Positions 12,344 to 24,591 of a stretch of DNA of 64,000 bases are shown here, in pieces; within the stretch, counting starts at the first letter, position 1; every line of letters starts with the position of its first letter. Origin of the DNA: Avena insularis (lineage: Eukaryota > Streptophyta > Magnoliopsida > Poales > Poaceae); assembly GCA_023614405.1 (NCBI GenBank), contig CM042694.1, positions 481,465,392 to 481,529,391 of the forward strand. Reading direction: 5' to 3'. The position numbers and the translations under genes are program-made. The notes beneath the pieces were generated by a model. That model was not told the DNA's origin. It worked only from the letters and a program-made list of their open reading frames with translations, and did no database searches.

Positions 12344-12815
12344 GAGGGGCGATCTGATTTTTTAGGAGCACTTATCGTGACTATCGGCAACCACAACATC
12401 GTCCTATGACGAGTTTCCTGAGGATGACTTCTTCCCAGACATCGACAACCTCTACACCAACTTGAACATGGGTGACAACTCAATTGCTACCACCGCTGCT
12501 ACTCAAGCTACACCGTACATGACCCTAAACTTTATCTTTCAGATTATGTTAGAATGTCTTGTTGTAGCGTTTGGAGTAGATCTGGTCGGTTTATCTTGTA
12601 TAAATGCAGTCGGTTTATCTGCTCTATTAGTCTGCATGATTACTTTAATTATTGTTAATTTAATCATGTTTTACCATTTTATTCGGATTATTAATTGTTG
12701 CTCATATTTTCAACAGTATGGTTGTATCGATGCTGGAAGTTAAACTTTTTTGGTGTTACATCACTGAAATTACCAATAATAATACTTCTGTTTTAGAAGA
12801 AAATTTCCGGTATGC
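12344..12815 (+). other. Copia leader-like sequence, plus orientation
   Basis: The order of features parallels the copia leader found on the minus strand at 12816-13240 and 18261-18790: a GATTTTTTAGGAGC-like start, a short acidic coding stretch (EFPEDDFFPDIDNL), an ATGGGTGACAAC start, then T-rich intron-like sequence. It is diverged and lies head to head with the minus-strand leader. No complete gene is present. Confidence 0.45.
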
Positions 12816-13240
12816 ACTATTGAATTTAGGAGCAATTTACCCAAGTTAATTCTAAATAAAACATGAATAGAATAACAGAAATTAAACTAATCATATGATT
12901 TAGCAGATATGAACTAAGGCAGATATCAAAGAGAATTGCAATGCATACAACTTGAGATAATATCAGAGCAAGATCTGTAGCAACCCAAAAAGAAGAACAT
13001 ACTATCTGACTGAGATAAACAAGATTAAGTAAGAAGATATACATCATAGCAGAGGGACCGCTAGAGGAACCGCTGGGGTTGGCGTTGGCACCGTCGTGCG
13101 CCATGCCGCCGAGGAAGAGGTTGCTGATGTTGGGGAAGAAGTCCTTGTTGGGGAAGACGTCATTGTCGTAGTCGCTATCCGTGATGTAGTCCATGATAAA
13201 ATCGTCAGTAGTCGTGCCGACAGCGCTCCCCAAAAACCTT
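12816..13240 (-). pseudogene. Copia leader fragment (internal 0)
   Basis: This repeats the leader at 18370-18794: acidic stretch NDVFPNKDFFPNISNLF, the start MAHDGANANPSGSSSG, then the T-rich intron-like part. It breaks off near 12816, short of Gag. Its LTR at 13241-13877 is shared with internal 1. Confidence 0.65.
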
Positions 13241-13877
13241 ATCGCCCTTCTTCCGTACAGGACTCGAAGCAGCGGGGTCTCGGAGGCCTACTGTCCCGGC
13301 TAGCGATGCACGTCGCGAGACGGGATGGAGCAGCAGCTCGATGCTTTGGAACTGGAGGTGAAGCTTATTACAGGAGAAGAGCGACCTCTCACTCTTATAG
13401 GCATAGATGAACGGGCATCGCCAGGAGAGGAAACAACCTCCATTAAGTCCGAATTAAACCTCAGAGGAAACATCCGAATTAAACCGCATAGGTAATGTCC
13501 AAATTAAACCGTAGAGGAAACGTACGAATTAATTCTCAGAGGAAACGTTCGTTAATCCATTCATGCGCAGCAAAAAGAAAGGGAAGCTCTCGGCTCGAGG
13601 CAATCCCGCAAACCGCGGCACGTGCGCGCGTCGTGACGAGGCGAGCGGCGGAGGAGGAGGAGCGCGTGTGTACATCTCTCTCCTTCTCATCCTTTTACCA
13701 AGTGGGGGAATAACCCCCCTTATAAGGTGGTGAAATCTTCCTTCAACTAGCAATATGGGACTAAACATTTGTCCCACCTCTTGCCATGCATGAATGGGCC
13801 ACATGGGCCTCTAGGATTTTTTTTAGGAATTATTAAAATGGAATATGGGCTAGGCCAATTAGGCAAGAATTCCAACA
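13241..13877 (-). repeat. Copia LTR 1
   Basis: On the minus strand it starts TGTTGGAATTCTTGCC at 13877. It contains a promoter-like CCTTATAAGG (about 13720) and four 25-bp tandem units (13449-13548), and it runs to the leader near 13241. The polypurine-like GGTGGGGAAT precedes it. The exact 3' terminus is uncertain because no standard initiator-Met primer binding site is visible. Confidence 0.75.
13449..13548 (+). repeat. 25-bp tandem repeat in copia LTR 1 (4 units)
   Basis: Four consecutive 25-base units share a CCGAATTAAACC...AGAGGAAAC pattern. The sister LTR at 28184-28746 keeps fewer than two units, so the array differs in length between LTR copies. Confidence 0.8.
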
Positions 13878-14436
13878 ATTCCCCACCAGATCCCAGAGGC
13901 ACATGAAGTTTGCCTTTGGTCCCAAAACATTGTTTATATACCGGTACTATAGTAGAGACTGTTAAGTTAAATTTCCACCTAGAACTTTATGCTACACTAG
14001 GCTACAACTTGTATAGTGGACTATGCCTTGAACTGCAAGTTTGCTGCAAACCTAGATTCACACAAAGTCTTGACCGATACTAGGTTGCCGTAGGACTTCC
14101 CCATGGGTGGAGCTTATGCGTCATACTCCATGGTCTTTCATGAGTTTATTAGAGAGCACCCTACTCTCGTAGACTACGACGTTTAACAGTCAGACTCATA
14201 TAGGTGTGTTCTTCAAAAGATGTTCTGCAGGACAACATCTCTGCTTAAGATAAGCCATTTAGAACACATTAAGATAATAAATCAACCTACCGTGTAGAAT
14301 AGGAAAGTATTGCATCTTCATGGAGTGGTATTCATTAAAGTAGGGATACTTTCCTCTCAGCTAATCAATAGCTTGTCTCCCAATTCTAATTCATGGGATC
14401 TCCGATCACATAGAATGGTTTACCACTGTGAAAAAC
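13878..14436 (-). other. Copia internal 1, 3' untranslated part
   Basis: This stretch of about 560 bp lies between the RNase H stop and the LTR. It has no coding signal and is conserved almost base for base at 28747-29335 and 43914-44410. Confidence 0.65.
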
Positions 14437-17400
14437 TCATATTGTGGGTCTCATACCCATCTCCTTCGATGCATTTTCTATCACATTGCGTGATAGACCC
14501 TTTGTGAAGGGATCTGCCAAGTTTTTAGATGTTTGGATATAATCCAACGCAATAACTCCGGAGTTTCCCATTTTCCTGACAGATTTTAGTCTCCTCTTCA
14601 CATGTCTTGATGACTTCATATTATCCTTAGAACTATTTACTTTGCAAATCACTGTTTGATTATCATAGTTCATAAGGATTGCGGGTATTGGTTTTTCAAC
14701 CACATGTAAGTTCATCAAGAGTTCATGAAGCCACTCTGCTTCAACAGTGGCTGCGTCTAATGCTATGAGTTCTGCTTCCATAGTTGACCTCGTTAAGATG
14801 GTCTGCTTGCAAGACTTCCAAGAAACCGCGCCACCACCAAGTGTGAATACATATCCACTCGTGGCCTTTATCTCATCAGCATCAGATATCCAATTTGAAT
14901 CACTATAACCCTCTAATACCCGATATAGTAAATGTCGTAGCTCGTAGTGCCTTTTAGATAGTGCATAACTCTCTCAAGAGCATGCCAGTGATCATCCCCT
15001 GGATTTGAAACAAATCGACTGAGTTTGCTCACAGCAAAAGCGATGTTAGGCCTAGTGGTGCTAGCTAAATACATAAGCGAGCCAATAATTTGAGAGTATC
15101 TCAGTTGGTCTCTAGTATTTCCTCGATTTTTTCGAATCATCACACTAGGATCATGCGGTGTAGGAGAAGACTTGCAGTCGCTATACCCAAAACGACTCAA
15201 GACCTTTTCCACATAGTGGGATTGAAGCAATGTAATTCCACCATCATCATCTCTCAATAGCTTGATGTTTAGGAGAACATCAGCTACACCCGAATCATTC
15301 ATCTCAAAGGAACAATATAATAAATCCTTCACTTCCTTAATTGCATTAAGGTCGGTTCCGAAAATCATTATGTCATCAACATAAAACAAAGGATGACTCC
15401 TTCACCCCCATCATGGCGATGGTACACACATTTATCAGCTTCATTTACAACAAATCCTGCAGCGGTTAAAGTTCTTTCAAACTTCTCATGCCACTATTTA
15501 GGGGCTTGTTTTAGGCCATATAAAGACTTCAACAATTTGCACACCTTTCCTTCTTGACCATTTACCACAAAGCCATCTGGCTGATCCATGTAAATTTCCT
15601 CATCCAACTCTCCATTTAGGAAAGATGTCTTAACATCCATTTGATGAACAATAAGACCATGAGAGACAACCAATGAAAGTAGTACTCAAATGGTGGTCAA
15701 TCTGGCAACAGGTGAGTAAGTGTGAAAGAAGTCTTCACCTTCTTTTTGAGTGTATCCCTTGGCCACTAGCCGTGCCTTGTACTTTTCAATAGTACCATCA
15801 GGCCTAAGATTTTTCTTGAACACCCATATACATCCTACAGGTTTACACCCATAAGGACGATCGGTGATCTCCCATGTTCCATTGGCTAAGATGGAATCCA
15901 TTTCACTACGAACGACTTCTTTCTAGTAGTTAGCATCAGGAGATGTATAAGATTCTGAAATAGAAGTGGGAGTATCATCCACGAGGTACACAATGAAATC
16001 ATCACCAAAGGACTTTGTAGTCCTCTGTCTCTTGCTCCTTTTAGGAATTTCATTATCATCCTCCTTAGGATTTTCAACATGTTCAATTGGAGTGATGGGT
16101 TCAGAATTTGTACCAAAATCCTGACTGGATGAACTAGGCATCTCCTGATTTGATGAGCTAGGTATATCCTTCATAGGAAATATATCCTCAAGGAAAATCG
16201 CATCAGTCAACTCCATAATTGTATCGACATGCATGTCAGGTACCTCTGATTTTACTATCAAGAATCTATAACCAATGCTATGGAAAGCATAACCCAAAAA
16301 TACACAGTCAATGGTTTTTTGCCCAAGTTTACGCTTCTTGGGAATTGGCACATGAACTTTTGGCAAACATCCCCAAGTCCTTAGGTAAGAGTGTTTTAAC
16401 CTTTTCTTCTCCCATTCTTCAAATGGTGTAATTTCTTTGTTCTTCGTGGGAACTCGGTTTAGGACATGACACATAGTCAATAGAGCCTCCCCCACCATTC
16501 CTTAGATAGACCCGATGTATCTAACATGGCGTTAACCAAATATGTTAGAGTACGGTTCTTTCTCTCAGCTACCCTATTTGACTGAGGTGAATAGGGAGGC
16601 GTCCTTTCATGGATTATACCATGTTCCACACAGAAAGAATCAAACTCGTTGGAAAAATACTCTCCACCACGATCAGACCTAAGCCTCTTAATCTTTCGAT
16701 CAAGTTGGTTTTCTGCTTTAGCTTTATAGATTTTGAAGAAACTCAAAGCCTCATCTTTTGATTTCAGAAGATATAAATGACAATATCTCGTAGAGTCATC
16801 GATCAACATCATGAAATATTTCTTTCCACCTTTTGTCAACACACCATTCATCTCACAAAGATCAGAATGTATGAGCTCTAGTGGTGTTAAATTTCTTGCT
16901 TCTGCAGTCATATGTGACTTACGAGGTTGTTTTGCTTGCACGCAGACTTGGCACTTAGATCCCTTAACAGTAGTGAAATCAGGGATTAAATTCATTTTGG
17001 CTAGTCGCTATATACAACCAAAATTAATATGGCAAAGACGTGAATGCCAGACATTTGATTCAAAATTCGTGTAAATATGATTAACAACTTTATTACAAAC
17101 GTCTAACAGAGATAAGCGGAACAAGCCTCCGCACTCATAACCTTTACCAAAAACGGTTCCATACTTAGAGATTACTAATTTATTGGACTCAAATACAATC
17201 TTGTAGCCGTCTCGACACAAAAGAGATCCACTAACAAGATTTTTATTTATTGACGGAACATGATGCATGTTCCTCAGGCGCATGGTCTTTCCCGAAGTGA
17301 ACTTCAGATCGACCGTACCAACACCATGAATAGAAGCATGCGAGCCATTCCCCATCAGCACGAATTGAGTCCCTCTGACCTGATATGAAGAAAACATGGA

Positions 17401-18260
17401 AACATCAGAACAAACATGTACATTAGCGCCAGTGTCAATCCACCAATCAGGAGAGTGACATAATGAAAAACAGTAGGTAATATACCATACCCAACATCTT
17501 TCATCTCAACATCGCCCATGACAACATTAGCAGTCTTGCTGCCTTTTCCATGCTGGCGCTTGTCAAAGCGGTTGGGGCAAGCAGGAGCCCAATGATCAGG
17601 ATCACCGCACACATGACAAGCACCTTTCTTCTTGAAGCTGGTAGACTGTGAAGCCTTGTTCTTTCCATCGAGCTTTCCTTTGCCATCAAACTTGCCCTTG
17701 TCCTTGAACTTGTTAGGCTGGAAGTTCCTTTTCTGTACCAGATTAGCATTAGAGCTTCCCTCGGTACCTCGAGCACGTGTGTCTTTTGCTCTCGCCTTCT
17801 CTTCCACATCAAGAGTCCCAATGAGATCCGTCACGGAAAACTCTTGTCTATTGTGCTTCAGAGAAGTAGCAAAATTCCTCCATGACTAGGGAAGCTTGGC
17901 AATAATGCCTCCGGCAACAAACTTGTCCAGTAATACACAAGTGAAGTGCTCAAGCTCCCTGGCAAGTGACAGTATTTCATGAGCCTGCTCCACAATGGAG
18001 CGGTCATCAACCATCTTATAGTCATAGAACTGTTCCATGACATACAGTTCACTGCCAGCATCGGAGACTCCAAATTTTCTCTCGAGCGCATCCCACATAT
18101 CCTTGCCATTGCTAAATGACAGGTATGAATCGACAATATTGTCGCCAAGGATGCTGATCAAGGCAGTCTTAAAAGTGGTATCACATTTTTGAAAAGCCTC
18201 TTCCTGAGCAGGATTAAGATCTCCCTCAGGTGCGCCGTAAATGACGTTATAGCAGCTCAT
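14437..18260 (-). pseudogene. gag-pol: Copia gag-pol, internal 1, broken
   Basis: Read on the minus strand. Gag is in 17355-18260, with the zinc knuckle CHVCGDPDHWAPAC. The GAG-pre-integrase region follows (WHSRLCHINFG near 17030). The integrase core lies in 16477-16995 (HSDLCEMNG, DRGGEYFSNEF, ERTPPYSPQSN). The integrase C-terminus and linker are at 15923-16498. RT follows ([11 protein letters not shown] near 15770; YVDDIMIFG near 15375). RNase H ends with [10 protein letters not shown] near 14500. Frameshifts lie after EWWG (one G missing at about 16485), just before YVDD, and between RT and RNase H, with further stops near 15890 and 17000. Internal 2 shares the first and last of these. The family is Ty1/copia by domain order (integrase before RT). 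Confidence 0.88.
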
Positions 18261-18780
18261 GGTCTGAAACGAACCTTTGCCCTACGCCATGTTTTGTAAT
18301 TGACACCTTCAAACATAGGTGGCTTCGTGGATGCAACAAAACTACTCAGAGCAAATTGCCTATAATAAGGTTTTTGGATTGTTGAATTTATGAGCAATTT
18401 ACCCAAGATAAATGCTAAATAAAACATGAATAGAATAACAGAAATTAAACTAATCATATGATTTAGCAGATACGAACTAGGGCAGATATCAAAGAGAATT
18501 GCAATACATACAACTTGAGATAATATCAGAGCAAGATCTGTAGCAACCCAAAAAGAAGAACATACGATCTGACTGAGATAAACAAGATTAAGTAAGAAGA
18601 TGTACATCACAGCAGAGGGACCGCTGGAGGAACCGTTGGGGTTGTTGTTGGCACCGTCGTCAGCCATGTCGTCGAGGAAGAGGTTGCTAATGTCGAGGAA
18701 GAAGTCCTCGTTGGGAAAGACGTCGTTGTCATAGTCGCTATCTATGATGAAATCGCCAGCAGTCGCGCCGACAGCGCTCC
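18261..18780 (-). other. Copia leader with intron-like segment
   Basis: It contains a short coding start (MADDGANNNPNGSSSG near 18665). About 250 bp of T-rich sequence follows (about 18360-18605) that translates into meaningless hydrophobic residues. The Gag-like phrase FVASTKPPMFEGVNYKTW comes next. A donor-like GATGTACATC opens the T-rich part and AG acceptors lie at its end. A spliced Gag start is inferred, not shown. The sequence abuts the LTR remnant that G2 interrupts. Confidence 0.5.
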
Positions 18781-18799
18781 CCAAAAACCTTATGCCCTT
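18781..18799 (-). repeat. Copia LTR 2, leader-side remnant cut by G2
   Basis: These bases match the start of LTR 1 next to its leader (about 13225-13245) and end with CCCTT (18795-18799), which is repeated at 28184-28188 after G2. The remainder of the LTR continues at 28184. Confidence 0.75.
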
Positions 18800-20168
18800 T
18801 GATACGTCCAAAACGTATCTACTTTCCCGAACACTTTTGCTATTGATTTTCCTCTATACTTGTGTGATTTGGATGCAACTAATGCAAACTGACACTATTT
18901 TCAGCAGAATTTCCTTGGTGTCTACTTTTTGTGCAGAAAATCAACTATCAGGAAAAATCCCGAAAAATATGCCAAAAATCCTATTTCACCCGAAGACTCC
19001 AGGAGCCAGAATACGAGACGGAGAAGAGCCCTGGGGTGGCCACACCACCTGGTGGCGCGGGCTAGGCCAGGCCGTGCCAGGGGGTGGTGTGGGCCCCCCA
19101 GGTACCCGCTCGGTCTCTCTCTTTGCCTATAAGGAGCCTTCTGACCTAAAAACTCCAGGGGCGTTTCGACGTTTTTCCAGAAGGAGTTCCGCTCCGCCGC
19201 CACCACCAAATTCTACGAAACAGCACCAGAAACTCCGTTCTAGCACCCTGCCGGGACAGAGAATTTGAGGAGATCATCACCATCGCTTCTCCATCGACCA
19301 TCCATGTTTCCCCCATCTATGACTGAGTAATCCCCCGCTGTAGGCTATGGGGATGGTAGGGATTGGATGAGATTGTTCATGTAATGGCATTAGATTGTTA
19401 GGGCATGGTGGCTAGTATCTTTTATTAGTGTTTTATGACTTCGTTGCGACTTGTTGTGCTTAATGCTTGTCACTAGGGCCCGAGTGCCATGATTTCAGAT
19501 CTGAACTTATTATTGATTCATTATGATAGTATTGTTCTTGGTCTTATCTACAAGTTGTATACACACGTCATTGTCCGGAACCTATGGCCCCGAAGTGACA
19601 AAAATCGGGAAAGGCTTTGATGTGAGGATCACATGTGTTCATGGAGTGTTAATGCTTTGCTCCCGTGCTCTAATAAAAGGAGCGCCTTAATTGCCAGTAG
19701 TTCCCTGGAGGCCCCGCTGCAAACGGGCTGGGAGGACAAAAGATGTTGTGCAAGTTCTCATTGCGAGCACGTATGACTATATATGGAACATATGCCTAGG
19801 ATTGTCTAGTACTTGGATGCTTTATGTTATTTATCTGCAATTGCCCTATGTTCTGATTGCTATGTGAATTGTCTTGTCCATGCAATGCCCGTCCATCCAT
19901 CCCTATGCCTACCTTTCGAATCCTTTGTTCTCGCTTTTGTTAAAAACTGTCTTTGCTTTACTACTGCTGCTGCTTTACTATTCCTACTACAAAACTGTTG
20001 CTACTGATAAACCGCTGTGACCAAGATTGTTTCCAGGTGCAGCTGAATTGACAACTCAGTTGTTAAGGCTTATAAATATTCTTTGGCTCCCCTTGTGTCG
20101 AATCAATAAATTGGGTTTCACTTCCCTCGAAAATACTGCGATACACCCCCTCTATTTGTGGGTCATCA
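18800..20168 (+). repeat. G2 5' LTR
   Basis: It starts TGATACGTCC and ends GGGTCATCA; length is 1369 bp. It is collinear with the 3' LTR at 26808-28183 and with the G1 LTRs. Confidence 0.95.
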
Positions 20169-20179
20169 AGACTATTTTT

Positions 20180-20197
20180 TGGCACCGTTTCCGGGGA
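20180..20197 (+). promoter_or_regulatory. G2 primer binding site, tRNA-Asp type
   Basis: TGGCACCGTTTCCGGGG lies 11 bases after the LTR end. It carries two changes from the tRNA-Asp complement (A for G early, T for G in the middle). Confidence 0.8.
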
Positions 20198-20257
20198 GCA
20201 TAGCTTTATTTATCAAGTTCACTTGGATTCTCTATTGTTCGCTGCTATCCATCCATC

Positions 20258-22550
20258 ATGAAGACACTACCACACCTGTTAGCTCACCTAAGTCTAGTGA
20301 GAGTTATGATATTGAAGAAGATTACGTTGAGATGACCGATGAGTTTATTAAAGAATGTAAGAACACCCATGATAGGAGCGCTGCTAAGAGTCTCCTTGAG
20401 AGGCGTACTATTAGACCCAAATTATCTCCTGCTGCTAAGTTTGCTGCTTCTCCCATAAACATTATAGATGAAGATTATGATTTCTCTCTCGATCTATCTT
20501 ACATAGCTATTGTCGAGAAAGTGCGGTAGCACATATGAATGAACTTTCTACCATGAGTGGCTTGTTTTCTGATGATATTAAGATGTGTACTTACTTTGTT
20601 GCTAAGATTTTTCCTTTTTCACTGAAAGGAGAAGCTAAAACTTGGTTTAGTAATTTACCTCCTGGATCTACTGATAGCCCTGAGTGCTTGATTAGTACTT
20701 TCCTACAGAAATATTTTCCTCCCAGTGCTAGACATGCTATTTTGCAAGAACCTTTTGATTTTAAACAGGGAGAAAAAGAGGTATTGCCCGAATCTTGGGC
20801 AAGGTTTTGTGCTTTGATTCACGCACAGGCTGGAAGTCCATTACCTAAGAATGAGCTTCTTGATATATTTTATAATGGACTAACCGAGGAATCTAGGACA
20901 TACCTAGATAGTTGTGCTGATTGTGTTTTCAGGAATAGGACTCCTAAGGAAGCTGAGGAATTAATGGCTAAAATAAGCAAGAATTACGAAGATTGGACTC
21001 CTCCTAAACAAGCTATACCTGAAATAATTATACATGAACCATCTATTCCCATGCCTATTCCAACATCAAAGAAGAGGGGAGTTATTGAATTAAATGATGA
21101 AGTGATGAAGGAAGCTAAGAAATGTCTTAAGGAGACGGGAATTAAAGCTGCAGATGTCAAGAATTTACCTCCTATAGAAGAATTATGTAAGCCTATTTCC
21201 TACTCATCCATTATTGAGGTACACGCTCTCCAACACTTTGATGAAGGTGATATCCCTTACTCTAAACCTCCTGATCAATGCTTAGAAGAATTCGATATCT
21301 TTATTGTTAAGCAAGATAACTTTAATAAAAGGGTGCAAAATCACCTAATGGAAAACACTAGAGCTATTGTTGAGTTGAAAGATATTGTGGAAAGAACCTC
21401 TAATGATGTTAAAATGATTGTTAAACACTTTCAAATGGTTCGAACTCAAATAGATCAACTCGTTAAAGTGCAAAATGACTTGCTAGTTAATGCTGCTAAA
21501 GAAAAACATGCTTATGAAATTAGAACTAGAAGTGGTGCTGCTACCCAGGATCCTCTATATCCCGAGGGGCATCCCAAAAGAATTGAGCAGGATTCTCAAC
21601 AAGCTGAAAATAGTGGTTCTACTCGGAAGAAAAGGAAAAAGAAACATAAAACTATTGTAGAACCCTCTGAACCTGATATAGATCCTAATAGTATATCTAT
21701 CTCTGATGCTGAAACTAAAAGTGGTAATGAAGAAAATGAAGTGCCTAATGAAGAAAAAGTTGAAGAAGAACCTGAAAACCACACTAAGACTACTAAATAT
21801 ACTAAAGAAGATTTTATTGCTAAGAAACATGGTAGTGAAAGAGAACCTTGGGCCCAAAAACCTATGCCTTTCCCTAATAAGAAACACAAGTCAAAGGATG
21901 ATGAACACTATAATAAGTTTTATGAGTGGATGAAGCCTTTATTCTTGCAAATTCCTTTGACTGATGCTATGAAATTGCCTCCTTACTCAAAGTATATGAA
22001 GGATATTGTCTCGAATAAAAGGAAGATCCCTATTGAAGAAATCTCTACTCTGCTTGCTAATTATTCTTTCAATGGTAAGGTTCCTAAGAAACTTGGAGAC
22101 CCAGGGATTCCAACTATCCCTTGCTCTATGAAGAACAGTTATGTTAGAACTGCTTTGTGTGATTTGGGAGTTGGGGTTAGTGTTATGCCTTTCTCTCTCT
22201 ATAAGAGGCTTCAGCTTGAAAAATTGATACCAACTGATATATCTTTGCAAATGGTTGATAAATCTACCACCATTCCTGTGGGTATATGTGAGGATGTACC
22301 TGTTCAGGTGGCTCACAATTGCTTGATATTAACTGATTTTGTTGTGCTTGAAATGCCTGAAGATGATAATATGTCTATTATTCTTGGGAGACCTTTTATT
22401 AATACTACAGAAGCTTTTATTAATTGTAATCAAGGAACGGTGACCTTTAATGTTAATTACAAGGAACATACTGTCTATTTCCCCAAGAAGTTTGAAAGGT
22501 CTTATGGCTTGAATTCAATTGAGCATGTTGAAGGCATTCAAGTTGGATAA
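20258..22550 (+). pseudogene. gag: G2 gag-protease polyprotein, N-terminally damaged
   Basis: From 20535 to 22550 there is an open frame of 671 codons covering most of Gag and the retropepsin-like domain (ALCDLGVGVSVMP, then IILGRPFIN). Upstream, about 277 bp of the Gag N-terminus are missing between two ATG repeats, compared with the MGKSRDGK start of G1. A further 28-bp loss between GAAAG repeats near 20520 shifts the frame. So the long frame survives but the normal start does not. It is better preserved than the G1 gag. A Gag particle and its protease are the expected roles. No polymerase follows; the stop at 22550 sits where the G1 frame also ends. Confidence 0.85.
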
Positions 22551-23480
22551 ATATATTGTCCCATACCAAGAGAAAAATTTGAAACTATTATGATTGGGAC
22601 CATTGCTATCAAGGTTATGGTAACATAATAATTAGTGGAGTACAAAGTTTTGTCTCATATGCAATTGTTTTGGTAGCAAGACTTGATCAACCTTGCTAAC
22701 AAAAGGATTCCATTGAACAAAACAATGTTTTCATTATGATTATTTCCATTTATTTCTATCTTTTGCTTTTTAGTTTTTGCTCTTGTTTAGTTTTCTTTGT
22801 GTTGTTAGTTTTCTTACATGCTAGAACTTCTGTAGTTCTACCCTTGTTTTGTCCTTGCATCATGTTTCCAAAAGAAAAAAATCTATCTGTCAGAAAAAAT
22901 CATTCTTCTATTTCTGAAAAAAGCCCAAAAATAAAGTGTCTCGAAAAATTCCAGAAAATTCATATTAAATTTTTACGTGAAAAAAGGGGCAGAGGAGTAC
23001 CTGGTAGGTACCAGGGGCCCACCAGGGAGGCACACCATGTGGTGGCGCGGCCAGCCCTGGGTAGCGCCATACCCTGGTGTGGGCCACCCCTGGCCCCCAA
23101 CTACTTCTCTCACCTGCCACTTTCTTCTCTCTCCCGAGTAAGCTCCAGTTCATAGCTCAAAATCATGTTCTTTCTGTGCTTGCTCTTGATTTCTTCGATC
23201 TCCTTGCTCAGCCCATCTTTCTTGCTGAAATTTGGAGCAATTGTTCCTTGGTATGTGACTCCTCCCCTTATCCAAGTAGATTTGTGTTTAGTGGATTATA
23301 TGTTGAGTATTTTGTTGTTGTAGGTGACTGGTTATGAGAGATTGTAAGCTTGTTTGATGCTTAGAGATATAGTTTTGATGCATGTTTAGGCCTCTTGCAA
23401 GTCCCTATGAGTAGAATCCTTCATTATATTTACTTTGCAATCACTTGTTTAATAGGCGTTTAAATTTCAGAATACCAAGC
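22551..23480 (+). other. G2 spacer between gag-protease and ORF2
   Basis: Same layout as 3702-4609: a T-rich stretch, then a GC-rich block (about 22985-23100) resembling part of the LTR, then AT-rich sequence. No coding signal of its own. Confidence 0.6.
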
Positions 23481-24591
23481 ATGGACAATCATACTTTTGG
23501 AGAGATATTTGAGAGTGATGCACCTAGGAGGTCGAGGCCCTCAAGAACAGCCTCTCAAGCTAGGCCATCATACAATGAAGACCTCATTGCAACACGCATT
23601 GGCAGTGAAAGGGATGATGGAGACGCTCACCCATCCTCTTTTCCTTGTTTTACTTTCTTGCAAGCTGCAGGTATTCTTGATGATTTCTTGCTACTGATTG
23701 AGAGGGTTGGCTTGACCTCTTATATGCAAGATGAGAGTGCACAATACGCTATCCTCACCAAAACTTTTGCTGAGAGCTTCTCATTTACTAACACATCATA
23801 TCAATCCACTGTCTCTTTTAAAATCTATGATATGCCCTTCACCATGCCTTTGGAGAGATTTTGCAGTATTGTAGGTGTGCGTATGGCGGGGACCGTGAAG
23901 AAAATTCAAGGGCGACCCGCTGATATGTTGGAGCTTTACCGAGGGGTGACCAATGATGATGACGGCGTGGCGTAGCGCGGAAAGATAAGACATATCCAAC
24001 TCCCTGCTCTTAGATACTTTGCATACTATCTTGCTACTAGTGTATTGGGTAGGGAGAACACTAGTAACATCTCTAACTATCACTTAGCTTTCCTTGCTGC
24101 TGCGCTCAACAATGATACTCGGTACAATCTTGGCTCGCTTATTGCTCGCCGCCTAGCTGCTTGGGGGCCTATCTATGGGGGCATCATTGCCTCGCGTGTA
24201 GTTAATGCATTAGGTCTTTCAGTGGATCCCGATGATGCTATGCTAGCACCACAGAGGCTCGACCTTGTTGCCATGAAAACTCATCACTTTGTCACTTCTA
24301 CCTCTGATTTGAACAATCTAGTATATAGGATGCTTTTCACTGACGGGGATGAAAGGGAGATCCTTTTGCCACAACCTGCTTTGTTTAGTGTTGACAGGAG
24401 ACCATGGTCGCGCTCCAAGGAGAAGGTGGACGAGCAGCTTCGCTTGTTGGGTTTCCACGAGCAGCACCAGGAGGATGTGCCCTCCTATGATTACTCTGCA
24501 CATTACGGGGGCATACTCGAGATCGCACCAGGACGAGGGTACCTCCTCGTCGTACCCCGGTGACACTTCATCCTGGCCAGCTTGGGATTGA
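23481..24591 (+). pseudogene. G2 ORF2, Athila ORF1 C-terminal-like protein, broken
   Basis: The start is taken at MDNHTFGEIFESDAPRR. Conserved blocks are FPCFTFLQAAGI, FKIYDMPFTMPLERFCSIV, YNLGSLIARRL and GGIIASRVV. A stop at about 23973 splits the frame between VTNDDDGVA and RHIQLPALRYF. A late frameshift means the family's usual C-terminal end (SWPAWD, stop at 24591) is out of register with the frame that stops at 24563. The protein occupies the pol position but has no polymerase motifs; its role is unknown. It shares only about a third of residues with the G1 copy, mainly the GSLIA and GGII blocks. Confidence 0.7.

Noticed and set aside
13449..13548. Regular short repeats considered as a CRISPR-like array.
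   Set aside because: Units are directly contiguous without spacers, inside a plant retrotransposon LTR.
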